Translations under genes and position numbers: made by a program | The notes under the pieces: model-generated | Told to the model about the DNA's origin: nothing | Database searches by the model: none | Seen by the model: the letters and a program-made list of their open reading frames with translations, nothing else | Shown here: piece after piece, positions 56,471 to 63,873 of the stretch | Layout: every line of letters starts with the position of its first letter | Position numbering within the stretch: the stretch's first letter is position 1 | DNA from: Herminiimonas contaminans | Lineage (GTDB): Bacteria; Pseudomonadota; Gammaproteobacteria; Burkholderiales; Burkholderiaceae_D | DNA: 64,000 bases | NCBI RefSeq assembly: GCF_015645465.1 | Contig: NZ_JADOEL010000004.1 | Location: 226,231-290,230, forward strand | Direction: 5' to 3'

Positions 56471-57865
56471 ATGGGATATGCCATCCTGCGTACCCAAAAG
56501 CTGAAATCAGGCCATGCGGTGAGGCGATCACTGAAACACGCTTTCCGCGAGCAAGACACGCCAAATGCTGACCCTAATCGCAAGCACAAAAACACGCACA
56601 TCGGCGCGACTAACGTCGCCCAGGCGTTGGAGCGATTCAACTCGAGATTGCCTGCCAAGGTACGCAGCAATGCCGTGCTTGCCATTGAATATTTGATCAC
56701 CGGCAGCCCCGATGTTATGAACGGTAAAAGCCCGGAAGCGCAAGACGCCTACTTCGACGATGCGCTCAAGTGGCTTAAAGCCAAGCATGGCGAGGAGAAT
56801 GTTGTCTATGTCGGCATACACAGAGACGAAACTACGCCCCATTTGTATGCTTACGTAGTGCCGCTTGTCGAGGGCAGTAAGCTGAATTGCCGAGCGTTCT
56901 TAGGCGGAGCTAAGGCGCTTAACCAAATGCAAACTGATTTTGCGCTGAAGGTCGGTCTGGCTCACGGCTTGCAGCGTGGCATAGAAGGCAGTAAAGCTCG
57001 ACACACATCGATTCAACACTACTACGCCAGAGCCAATGCTGCGTTTGAGCCGTTGCCCGTGGTTAAAACCGTCCACCAGAAACTGCGCGAAGAGCCGGTG
57101 AAGCCGAGTTTGTTCGCCAGTAAAGAAGTAAGAGCGTTCTGGCAGAATGATTACGACACATGGCTGCGAGAGAAGGCTGTAGCCGTCAAGCTGACAGAGC
57201 AGCGGAGGGAGGAAATGAAAGCCCAGCGCGATGTGGCAGTAGCCATGGCCAGCCAGTATCAGGCGCAGGCTAAGGAGGCAGAAGCACTCAAGGTTCAGGT
57301 GAACGAGTTGAAGGTGGCCAACAACCGCTACGCGGCTAGGTTTACAAAGCAGGAGACAACCACGCGCAAGTTGCAGGCGGTTGCTCAGTTGTTCACTATG
57401 GAGGAGGTCAAGGTCGCACAAGTACGCCAGTACCAGAAGGACGCGGAGAAGGCTAGGCAGACGGAATTGGCACGCCAGAAGGCAGCAGTCGCGTCAATGG
57501 CCAAGAGCTTCGAGGCAGAAACGACCAAGCGCGTGCTGAACATTCAACAGTTATTGCGGGGAGGTAGTGGTGCGGCGCACACGTTCGGTATGAAAGCGGC
57601 AGCAGCAATGAGAGTCGCCAATGGTGACGCAAGCAAGGTTGACTGGATAGAAATAGAGGTGCGCGTGGCACATGAGGCAATTGGACAACACGGTCAGACC
57701 CCTGAAAACGTCATCAAGGTACTTTTAGAGCATTCTCCAGCCTGTTCTGATCCGGAAACGCACCTGAGACTAAGCAGTGCTATCTGGGATATCGAACTGG
57801 AGTCTAAAGCCATGTATGAGCAGGAGAGCGACCGATCTAATGATCCGAAAAATGCAATGCCTTAA
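56471..57865 (+). CDS. mobV: MobV-family plasmid relaxase (Pre/Mob)
   Basis: A 464-residue relaxase that nicks oriT and starts conjugal transfer with help from another plasmid. The N-terminal domain (about 1-200) has YAILRTQKLKSGHAVRRSL and the metal-binding motif HRDETTPHLYAYVVPL characteristic of MobV. The middle, about 240-350, is a long Ala/Gln/Lys coiled coil. No coupling protein or secretion genes are present, so it is mobilizable only. Confidence 0.88.
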   Translation: MGYAILRTQKLKSGHAVRRSLKHAFREQDTPNADPNRKHKNTHIGATNVAQALERFNSRLPAKVRSNAVLAIEYLITGSPDVMNGKSPEAQDAYFDDALKWLKAKHGEENVVYVGIHRDETTPHLYAYVVPLVEGSKLNCRAFLGGAKALNQMQTDFALKVGLAHGLQRGIEGSKARHTSIQHYYARANAAFEPLPVVKTVHQKLREEPVKPSLFASKEVRAFWQNDYDTWLREKAVAVKLTEQRREEMKAQRDVAVAMASQYQAQAKEAEALKVQVNELKVANNRYAARFTKQETTTRKLQAVAQLFTMEEVKVAQVRQYQKDAEKARQTELARQKAAVASMAKSFEAETTKRVLNIQQLLRGGSGAAHTFGMKAAAAMRVANGDASKVDWIEIEVRVAHEAIGQHGQTPENVIKVLLEHSPACSDPETHLRLSSAIWDIELESKAMYEQESDRSNDPKNAMP

Positions 57866-57965
57866 ATAGTGCGAGCATATTAATTTAATAGTGCGATGTA
57901 ATAAAAAATGGCTCGCACCATTTAATTTAAATGGTGCGACCTAATTAAATTTCAGTCGCACAATT
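57866..57965. repeat. Phased TCGCAC hexamer array with a large palindrome
   Basis: Hexamer GTGCGA/TCGCAC starts at 57869(+), 57891(+), 57913(-), 57934(+) and 57956(-): steps of 22, 22, 21 and 22 bases, separated by AT-rich sequence. Copies three and four form a 25-bp palindrome with 12-base arms (CGCACCATTTAA and its complement). It follows the relaxase stop. Similar phasing occurs in plasmid partition sites and repressor arrays. Function unknown. Confidence 0.7.
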
Positions 57966-58069
57966 AATTTCAAAATCATCTGGGTTTATCTTTCGATGAT
58001 TTCTGCGCTGCGTAGGAAGAGCCGCCCAGCTGTAAAAGACTACGGGCAACTGCTATGTTTCCTGCTTCG

Positions 58070-58088
58070 ACCGGTTGAAACCGCCGCC
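58070..58088 (+). repeat. 19-bp repeat, copy 1
   Basis: ACCGGTTGAAACCGCCGCC, identical to 58779-58797. The second copy ends an IS30-type transposase fragment, so this one may mark the end of an older insertion. Confidence 0.7.
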
Positions 58089-58162
58089 GATTGCAGACAT
58101 ACAGAGGAGAGCGAGACTAGAGCCAACATCATGCCAACGCTATGAATATTTAAACTAAATAT

Positions 58163-58254
58163 TGAGTGGCAGGTTTGAATGAAAATCGGTGGCAGCTTTG
58201 GATGCAACTGAGCGGCAGTTTTAAATGCAATTCAGTGGCAGGATTCATGCAATT
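58163..58254 (+). repeat. Four tandem 23-bp degenerate repeats
   Basis: Units start at 58163, 58186, 58209 and 58232, each with a GTGGCAG or GCGGCAG core followed by a TTTNAATG-like part. Multiple terminal repeats of this kind are seen at the ends of IS21-family elements, so it may be an IS end remnant; no IstA or IstB gene is present. Confidence 0.6.
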
Positions 58255-58344
58255 AGGCATCTGCGCGCCTGAACTTGGAGTTCAGTGGAATTTTTTGTAC
58301 TACGAAATTAAAATTGATGACGGGCAGGCTGCACAAAGGAAGCA

Positions 58345-58569
58345 ATGAAAGCGACGATAAGATTAACGGGAACTGGTTTTCGTGCTGCCTTGGAAGATGG
58401 GCGACAGTTTGAACGTGAGGGAATAGAAGACTTGGCAAAGGATATTTTTAATGCTGGCATTACTTTCAATGAGGCCTTTTGCGGCGACTGGCGCGACGGC
58501 GACGATATCCTTATGATCGGATCGCAAATTGCGCTCAAAGCGGAATTACGCAGACTTGAGAAGGATTGA
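58345..58569 (+). CDS. Small protein of unknown function
   Basis: A 74-residue protein with a clear ribosome site (AAAGGAAGCA before ATG 58345). The sequence KATIRLTGTGFRAALEDGRQFE and GDWRDGDDILMIGSQIALKAELRRL suggests a compact alpha/beta fold. No family recognised. It lies between IS debris. Confidence 0.5.
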   Translation: MKATIRLTGTGFRAALEDGRQFEREGIEDLAKDIFNAGITFNEAFCGDWRDGDDILMIGSQIALKAELRRLEKD

Positions 58570-58592
58570 ATGGGCCAGTAAACAAAGCCCCA

Positions 58593-58788
58593 CAATGGCA
58601 GCGCGGCTCGAACGAAAATACCAACGGCCTGCTACGTCAATACTTCCCGAAAGGAATGGAGATCTCGGGCTACTCGCAGACTCCATTGAATGCTGTTGCC
58701 AGACGACTTAATGAACGACCAAGAAAAACTTTAAACTATGAAACGCCGACTCAACGGTTTTATCAATCTGTTGCATCCACCGGTTGAA
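58593..58788 (+). pseudogene. C-terminal remnant of an IS30-family transposase
   Basis: The frame reads PQWQRGSNENTNGLLRQYFP, the DDE-domain end of IS30 transposases (including the catalytic Glu in NEN), then LNAVARRLNERPRKTL and YETPTQRF. Everything upstream of this is missing. The 19-bp repeat at 58779-58797 lies at its end. Confidence 0.88.
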
Positions 58789-58797
58789 ACCGCCGCC
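58779..58797 (+). repeat. 19-bp repeat, copy 2
   Basis: Exact copy of 58070-58088, located at the end of the IS30-type remnant. Confidence 0.75.
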
Positions 58798-58848
58798 AAA
58801 AGCGGACATTAGTTTTTTGATAAACGCCTTTGACTCATGCTCCTGACT

Positions 58849-60246
58849 TCATCCCGTTGACTTCGCCTCGATACCAGTTGGAATAGCTAGAAGGTCCTGA
58901 AGCTTTGTACCTATTGATCTTAATTTTCCGTCCTCTCCAGCAATAGCTACTAGAGAAATGCCAAATGGAAGGCCGTCTGGCCTGATTGAAGTCGGCAGCG
59001 CCAGTGCGCAAAGGTCGAGTGGACTAATAGGGTAAGTGTAGTAGCCAATGTTGTTATTGATCTCGATTGGATTTTCTTTCACTTCGTTGCATTTGTAAGC
59101 GCGGCCAGTAGTCGGTGTGACCACGATATCCATAGTGGAAAGCAGTTCTTTTGCTTTTCTACGCAACGCCGTCATTTTGTAGATGGCCTTGATCGTGTCG
59201 ACGCCGGAATAGCTTAATCCCTTGGCGATCATCGCCGATACCGCTGGGTGTACGGTTTCAGGCCGGTTGGTGACGACATCGCCATAACTTGCTGCACGCT
59301 CGGCAAGCAGGCCGCTGTCAAATGGTAGTCGTCCGGCTTCAATGAAAATCGAAAAATCGAACTCGACAGCAGTGCCACCGATAGTCTTTAGGGCCTCAAT
59401 TGCTTGACCGTACGCTGCCTGGGCTTGCTCATCGCCAAAAAATTTCAGGTGCTCTGCTGCGGGAACACCGAATACAAAAGTATCTATATCGCTGCAGCCG
59501 AGAGCAATGTCATTTGCATCTTCGCGACTGAATGTGTCGGTGGCGTCGTATCCTCGAATAGCGTCTAGTATGTAATAACCATCCGCTACCGTACGCGCAA
59601 ATACAGGAACGCAATCGAAGTAATGGTTGTTGATGACCAACCCGCTACTGCTTACCAACCCTAACGTCGGTTTAACACCAACAATATTGTTCATTGCAGC
59701 GGGAATTCTTCCGGAGCCTCCTGTATCGGTTCCGAGTGAAAAGCAAACTACTCCTGCGGCGACGGCGACGCCCGAACCGGAACTTGAGCCACCAGAAACG
59801 TATTCAGGATTAAAAACATTTCTGCAATGCTCTCCCATTGTCCTTGTACCGTTCAAGCCGGTAGCAAACTGGTCTAACGTATTCTTGCCGATTAGCAGTG
59901 CACCGGCGTCTAGCGCTTTTTGAACACTGCTTGCAGATATTTCCGGTAAACGGTCGATTCCCTCACAGCCGCATGTGGTCCGCATGCCTGCCACATCAAT
60001 ATTATCCTTCACTGAAAATGGAATTCCATAAAGTGGTGGAAGAGCTTTTCCTGCGTATCTGTTTGCTAAAAGTCGTGCCTGTTCTTTCACGGCTTGTTCA
60101 CTGAGCAGTTCGCTCCATGAAAAATCCTCGCCCCTTGTCCTGATGCGTCGATATGCTTCTTCTACAACGTCTTCCGGCGAGAACTGATCATTCGTATAAC
60201 CATCGCGAAGTTGATCGAGATTGAAACTCAATTTTTTGATGTCCAT
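58849..60246 (-). CDS. Amidase, allophanate-hydrolase type (AtzF-like)
   Basis: A 465-residue amidase-signature enzyme. Lys80 (GIPFSVKDNIDVAG), Ser154 (SGGSSSGSG) and Ser178 (GTDTGGSGRIPA) have the same spacing as the K-S-S triad of AtzF. Whole segments such as NTLDQFATGLNGTRT and FGVPAAEHLKFFGD also follow AtzF closely. AtzF splits allophanate to ammonia and CO2. The short C-terminal domain of some allophanate hydrolases is missing. ATG 60246 follows AGAGGAAAA. Last gene of the ABC operon, so the imported compound is probably a urea-like nitrogen source. Confidence 0.85.
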   Translation of the reverse strand: MDIKKLSFNLDQLRDGYTNDQFSPEDVVEEAYRRIRTRGEDFSWSELLSEQAVKEQARLLANRYAGKALPPLYGIPFSVKDNIDVAGMRTTCGCEGIDRLPEISASSVQKALDAGALLIGKNTLDQFATGLNGTRTMGEHCRNVFNPEYVSGGSSSGSGVAVAAGVVCFSLGTDTGGSGRIPAAMNNIVGVKPTLGLVSSSGLVINNHYFDCVPVFARTVADGYYILDAIRGYDATDTFSREDANDIALGCSDIDTFVFGVPAAEHLKFFGDEQAQAAYGQAIEALKTIGGTAVEFDFSIFIEAGRLPFDSGLLAERAASYGDVVTNRPETVHPAVSAMIAKGLSYSGVDTIKAIYKMTALRRKAKELLSTMDIVVTPTTGRAYKCNEVKENPIEINNNIGYYTYPISPLDLCALALPTSIRPDGLPFGISLVAIAGEDGKLRSIGTKLQDLLAIPTGIEAKSTG

Positions 60247-60283
60247 TTTTCCTCTTTTATCCATTACCTTGATGAATTGGATT

Positions 60284-61045
60284 TTAGGTATTCCAGTGAA
60301 TGACCTTGTTTGAAAACATACCAAACAGTTTGTCCGCTACCGTTGAGATCAGGCCTAGTACGATCAGTCCTGCGATCATGTGACCGATCTGCATATTCTG
60401 TTGTGTAACCTCAAGCCGATAGGCGATACCCGCAAACGCGCCGGCTAACTCTGCAGCCACCAGCGTATAGAACGACACACTGATAGCTGTTCTGAGGCCC
60501 ATGAAAATATAAGGCAGTGCGCCTGGCAGCATGACTTCAAATAGCATCATGCGCTTTGATGCGCCTAGACATCTTGCTGCACGGATCAGGGTGTCGTTGA
60601 CGCGTTGTACGCCCAAATGCACCGACAGCCAAACGGTAAAGAACACTCCCCAGAACACCAAAAACCATTTGCCGAGTTCGCTCAACCCGAACCATACGAT
60701 CACAATCGGCACGAACGCAATTGGCGGGATAGGCCGAAGCATCTGAAAAACGGGAGAGAAAAAAGCTGCAGCAAAGCGATTTCCTCCAGTCAGAAGGCCG
60801 ATCAGAATCGCCAGAATTGCTCCGGCAAGATAGCCAATCACCACGCGTGAAACACTCCATCCCAGATCTGTCATCAACATGCCGGAAGAGGCATAGTCGA
60901 GAAATGCTGCTGCAACCACCGTGGGTGGAGGAAACAATATCGGATTGACCATGCCGTTACGAACAACAATTTCCCAGATCAGAACCAGAAGTGGGAGTGA
61001 ACTCCATCTGGCTATCATTTCCCACATTCGAGCTCTGCTCTTCAT
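60284..61045 (-). CDS. ABC transporter permease (NitT/TauT type)
   Basis: A 253-residue permease with six helices. The EAA loop is ARCLGASKRMMLFEVMLPGALPYIFMGLRTAIS; PPPTVVAAAFLDY and LRPIPPIAFVPIVIVWFGLSELGK are family marks. ATG 61045 follows AAGGACGTTCAT. It lies 10 bases after the binding-protein gene. Confidence 0.9.
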   Translation of the reverse strand: MKSRARMWEMIARWSSLPLLVLIWEIVVRNGMVNPILFPPPTVVAAAFLDYASSGMLMTDLGWSVSRVVIGYLAGAILAILIGLLTGGNRFAAAFFSPVFQMLRPIPPIAFVPIVIVWFGLSELGKWFLVFWGVFFTVWLSVHLGVQRVNDTLIRAARCLGASKRMMLFEVMLPGALPYIFMGLRTAISVSFYTLVAAELAGAFAGIAYRLEVTQQNMQIGHMIAGLIVLGLISTVADKLFGMFSNKVIHWNT

Positions 61046-61055
61046 ATGAACGTCC

Positions 61056-62045
61056 TTAGTAAGATTTGATGGTGACGCGGTCTGCTGCCACACCCTTCAA
61101 TAGGTCCGGAAAAATCACTTTTGAAAAGTCGGGCATGACGGCACCTGTAGGCGCATTGCCTGATTCGAGTCGCCATGCAGCATGCGCTTTCAACACAGAA
61201 ACAGTCATGTCGTCCAGAACCACTTTGAAGTTATATTCGCTCCAGATTGGCGCAAGATCGTCACGGTTCATGCCCACCGTTTTAGCTACTATGGTGATGG
61301 CCTCTTCTGGATTGTCTTTCATCCATTTTTCTGCATCTATCATTGCCTTAACAAACTTAGTCATCAATTCGCGGTTCGATTTGAGATATGTTTGCGTTGT
61401 GACGATATTGAAGGTCTCGGCGTAGACGCCCTTAGTTTCAAGTTGTCTTACTTGTGTACCGAGTGCCTTTTTCGCCGTAGAAATGTAGGGTTCCCATGTG
61501 TTCATCATATCGATGCCGTTGGCTGAGATACCAGCTGCCATGTCTTGTGGACGAAGACTGACGATGGAGACGTCCTTTTTAGTGAGGCCTGCGCGCTCCA
61601 ACAATGCCATCGTGTAGACCTCCCCTCCTGTACCAACCGTCATGCCGATACGCTTCCCCTTTATATCGCTAAGAGTCCGGATGCCACTGGATACGCTTGC
61701 TAAGGTCTTGAGGTCTGAATATTCCATGCGAGCGATAAATGCAATAGGCTGCTTTGCCATAGCGGCTGCAGTGACCGGAGCTTCCGCAGTAGTGGCGATA
61801 TCGGTACCACCACCCAGCGTCGCTTCAAGAGCCTGTTTGCCGGAAGTAAAATTTACGACTTGTACATCGAGCCCAGCCTTTTCAAAAAAATTCTTGTTCT
61901 TTGCAATGATCGTCACACCAGAAATAGGCGAAAGATTTTGAGCGAGTTTGACCTTCTGCATTTCCTCCGCACTAGAAAACGCTGATACGGAAAAAAGGGT
62001 AAGCGCCGCGATACAAATTAAAGGACGAGTTAAGCTGGTTTTCAT
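61056..62045 (-). CDS. ABC transporter substrate-binding protein (SsuA/NMT1-like)
   Basis: A 329-residue periplasmic protein. The Sec signal is cut after AFSSA. The fold shows VKLAQNLSPISGVTIIAKNKNFFEKAGLDVQ, GGGTDIATTAEAPV and KGKRIGMTVGTGGEVYTM, typical of the SsuA/ThiY/TauA group. The ligand is unknown; the amidase in the operon suggests a nitrogen compound. ATG 62045 follows AAGGAACACTT. Confidence 0.88.
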   Translation of the reverse strand: MKTSLTRPLICIAALTLFSVSAFSSAEEMQKVKLAQNLSPISGVTIIAKNKNFFEKAGLDVQVVNFTSGKQALEATLGGGTDIATTAEAPVTAAAMAKQPIAFIARMEYSDLKTLASVSSGIRTLSDIKGKRIGMTVGTGGEVYTMALLERAGLTKKDVSIVSLRPQDMAAGISANGIDMMNTWEPYISTAKKALGTQVRQLETKGVYAETFNIVTTQTYLKSNRELMTKFVKAMIDAEKWMKDNPEEAITIVAKTVGMNRDDLAPIWSEYNFKVVLDDMTVSVLKAHAAWRLESGNAPTGAVMPDFSKVIFPDLLKGVAADRVTIKSY

Positions 62046-62077
62046 AAGTGTTCCTTCATGGTTAATTAAACGAGTAT

Positions 62078-63031
62078 TCACATTTTTCCTTGCGGTCCGT
62101 TGGGGCCTATCTGGATAGATAAGCCCTCCATACCGCCAGTCGCGATTTCGGTACCCATTGCTTTGATGCTTTCTTCGCGAATGAGATTCTGCAGTTGCTG
62201 GCGAATTTCGAGGAATTCCGGCGAGGCACTCATCGCTGCTGTTCGTGGACGGGGTAAAGGAATTTTCAGTTCAGCCTTGATACGCCCTGGGCGAGCGGTC
62301 ATTACGTACACACGATCGGAAAGGAAGATTGCCTCTTCTATATCGTGAGTAATGAACAGAACTGATATCCGCTGACGCTGCCACATGTTGGTCAGGATTT
62401 CCTGCATTACAACCCGCGTTTGCGCATCGAGAGCACCGAACGGCTCATCCATCAACAAAATTTGCGGGCTTGTTACTAGCGCTCTCACAATCCCCACACG
62501 CTGTTTCATCCCACCTGAGAGTTGGTCAGGAAAGTGATTTTCAAAAGCCAGAAGTCCAGCTAAGCCAAGAAAGGTTCGAGCAACGGTTGTACGTTTTGAT
62601 GCAGGCATTCCCTGTGTCTTCAGTCCAAACTCCACGTTTTTTCGAACGCTCATCCAAGGAAACAATGAGTACTGCTGGAAAACTACGCCTCGTTCAATCC
62701 CAGGCTCATGAACCTGTTTTCCGTCAACTTCTACCTTTCCAGAGGAAGCCTGGGTAAATCCAGCGATAACATTCAATACTGTTGATTTGCCGCAGCCAGA
62801 TGGGCCAATAATGGACACGAACTCTCCAGGCTGTACGTCGAGTGAAACTCCATCTACAGCAATCGTTTTGGTGTTTCCGCTTTCGAATTCGACGCGCATG
62901 TTGTCGATGACAATATGTCCCTTTGCAGCGAACGGCATTTGATCGTCATCGTCATTAAAGGAATGTGAGTGAGCAGTCGATGCACATTTATCAGGTCTTT
63001 CGATTGTCAAAGAAGATTCATCAGTATTCAT
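62078..63031 (-). CDS. ABC transporter ATPase (NitT/TauT type)
   Basis: A 317-residue ATPase with an unusual 40-residue hydrophilic leader (His/Asp-rich SHSFNDDDDQ). Walker A GPSGCGKST, Q-loop VVFQQYSLFPWMSVRKNV, signature [15 protein letters not shown], Walker [14 protein letters not shown] and VLFITHDIEEAIFLSDRV follow in order. It is the first gene of the minus-strand operon. Confidence 0.9.
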   Translation of the reverse strand: MNTDESSLTIERPDKCASTAHSHSFNDDDDQMPFAAKGHIVIDNMRVEFESGNTKTIAVDGVSLDVQPGEFVSIIGPSGCGKSTVLNVIAGFTQASSGKVEVDGKQVHEPGIERGVVFQQYSLFPWMSVRKNVEFGLKTQGMPASKRTTVARTFLGLAGLLAFENHFPDQLSGGMKQRVGIVRALVTSPQILLMDEPFGALDAQTRVVMQEILTNMWQRQRISVLFITHDIEEAIFLSDRVYVMTARPGRIKAELKIPLPRPRTAAMSASPEFLEIRQQLQNLIREESIKAMGTEIATGGMEGLSIQIGPNGPQGKM

Positions 63032-63057
63032 ATTTGTTTCTCTTAATTGAAGTTTGG

Positions 63058-63077
63058 CAACACGTTATGACGAGTTA
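63058..63077. promoter_or_regulatory. Operator copy 1 at the ABC/amidase operon start site
   Basis: On the minus strand it reads TAACTCG-TCATAA-CGTGTTG, matching 17 of 20 positions of the dyad at 63474-63493. It covers the predicted sigma-54 transcription start near 63068, where a repressor would block initiation. Confidence 0.6.
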
Positions 63078-63079
63078 GA

Positions 63080-63094
63080 GCAAGTCGCATGCCA
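63080..63094 (-). promoter_or_regulatory. Sigma-54 promoter of the ABC/amidase operon
   Basis: On the minus strand TGGCATGCGACTTGC, GG-N10-GC. The predicted start lies about 37 bases before the ATPase ATG. Confidence 0.75.
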
Positions 63095-63219
63095 TATCGA
63101 AAAATTGGATACAAATCACGAAAAAAGGGCTCCGCCTTGATTCATGCTTTAGTAAGTACATCAGTTGAAGTGCCGATTTTTTTGGGAGAAGAAAAAGAAA
63201 TAAATAGGATCCGCAGGGC

Positions 63220-63273
63220 GCACCAAAATAGAGTGATGCGCACGAAATCCATGCATGCTCGCGCTTTTGGTGC
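63220..63273. promoter_or_regulatory. Inverted NtrC-like half-sites
   Basis: GCACCAAAAT at 63220-63229 and its inverted relative CTTTTGGTGC at 63264-63273 match the left half and spacer of well-known NtrC sites. They lie about 155 and 200 bases upstream of the ABC operon start, a usual enhancer distance. Neither is a full dyad. Confidence 0.4.
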
Positions 63274-63473
63274 GAGGAGATTCCTGGGTTGGTAGCTTGA
63301 TCTTTTATTCAGACAGATCAGTCAAAATAAATACAGAATGCAAGCTAAAAAATTTTCGTGAATATCTTTAGAACAATCAATTACGCAGTTGTCTGCACCT
63401 TATTTAAGGTAATCGCCGACCGATAATCAACCTGACGGGAGTAATAGCGAGACAACAGATGATTAGCATATCT

Positions 63474-63493
63474 TAACTCGTCATAACGAGTTA
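63474..63493. promoter_or_regulatory. Operator copy 2 before the TauE-type gene
   Basis: TAACTCG-TCATAA-CGAGTTA has perfect 7-base arms. Its right edge overlaps a TATAAT at 63492-63497, so a bound protein should repress the following gene. Confidence 0.65.
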
Positions 63494-63529
63494 TAATGCG
63501 AAGCTAAATTAACGACACGCGGATTCTTG

Positions 63530-63873
63530 ATGTTGACTTATAGCAGTCTTGTTTTAATCTCGATCACTATCGGGATATTGGTGGGCGCCGTTGGTGTCGG
63601 CGGATTCTTTATGCCAACAGCATTAACGCTTGTCGCTGGAGTAACTATCCATCAAGGCACCGCGACATCCTTGTTTACATTCATTTTTACCGGAATTGTC
63701 GGCGCGTTCTATTTTCATAAAAAGGGCAGCATCAATTGGATGTTGGTATGGCCGCTCTGCATAGGCGCGATGTTTACTGGATTTGTTGGAGCATGGATAG
63801 GTTCTAAATTGAGTACGACGATGTTATCAGCCGTATTGGCGATAATGATTATGAGCGTCGGTATCTACACCTT
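63530..63873 (+). pseudogene. TauE/SafE (TSUP) family permease, broken by an IS
   Basis: The first 114 codons of a sulfite/anion exporter family protein: four hydrophobic helices with VGAVGVGGFFMPTALTLVAG, the GTATSLFTFIFTGIVGAF repeat motif and FVGAWIGSKLS. Around residue 115 the family sequence stops and the IS left end begins at 63874; the reading frame continues into IS sequence. It is divergent from the ABC/amidase operon and shares its operator, so both probably served one pathway. Confidence 0.8.

Larger units (their letters stand above)
54088..58797. mobile_element. Plasmid-like genomic island next to the tRNA
   Basis: Immediately after the tRNA, gene style changes to plasmid functions: an HTH protein, a TrfA-like initiator, iterons with a DnaA box, a MobV relaxase, then IS remnants. 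No integrase gene and no second copy of the tRNA 3' end were found in the window, so the borders are approximate and the mode of integration is unknown. Confidence 0.7.

Noticed and set aside
58166..58348. A 60-residue frame across the 23-bp repeats
   Set aside because: It consists mainly of translated tandem repeats and overlaps the better supported gene at 58345.
63089..63295. A 68-residue frame in the ABC/TauE divergent gap
   Set aside because: It begins inside the sigma-54 promoter, lacks a ribosome site, and its 3' part runs through the NtrC-like half-sites.
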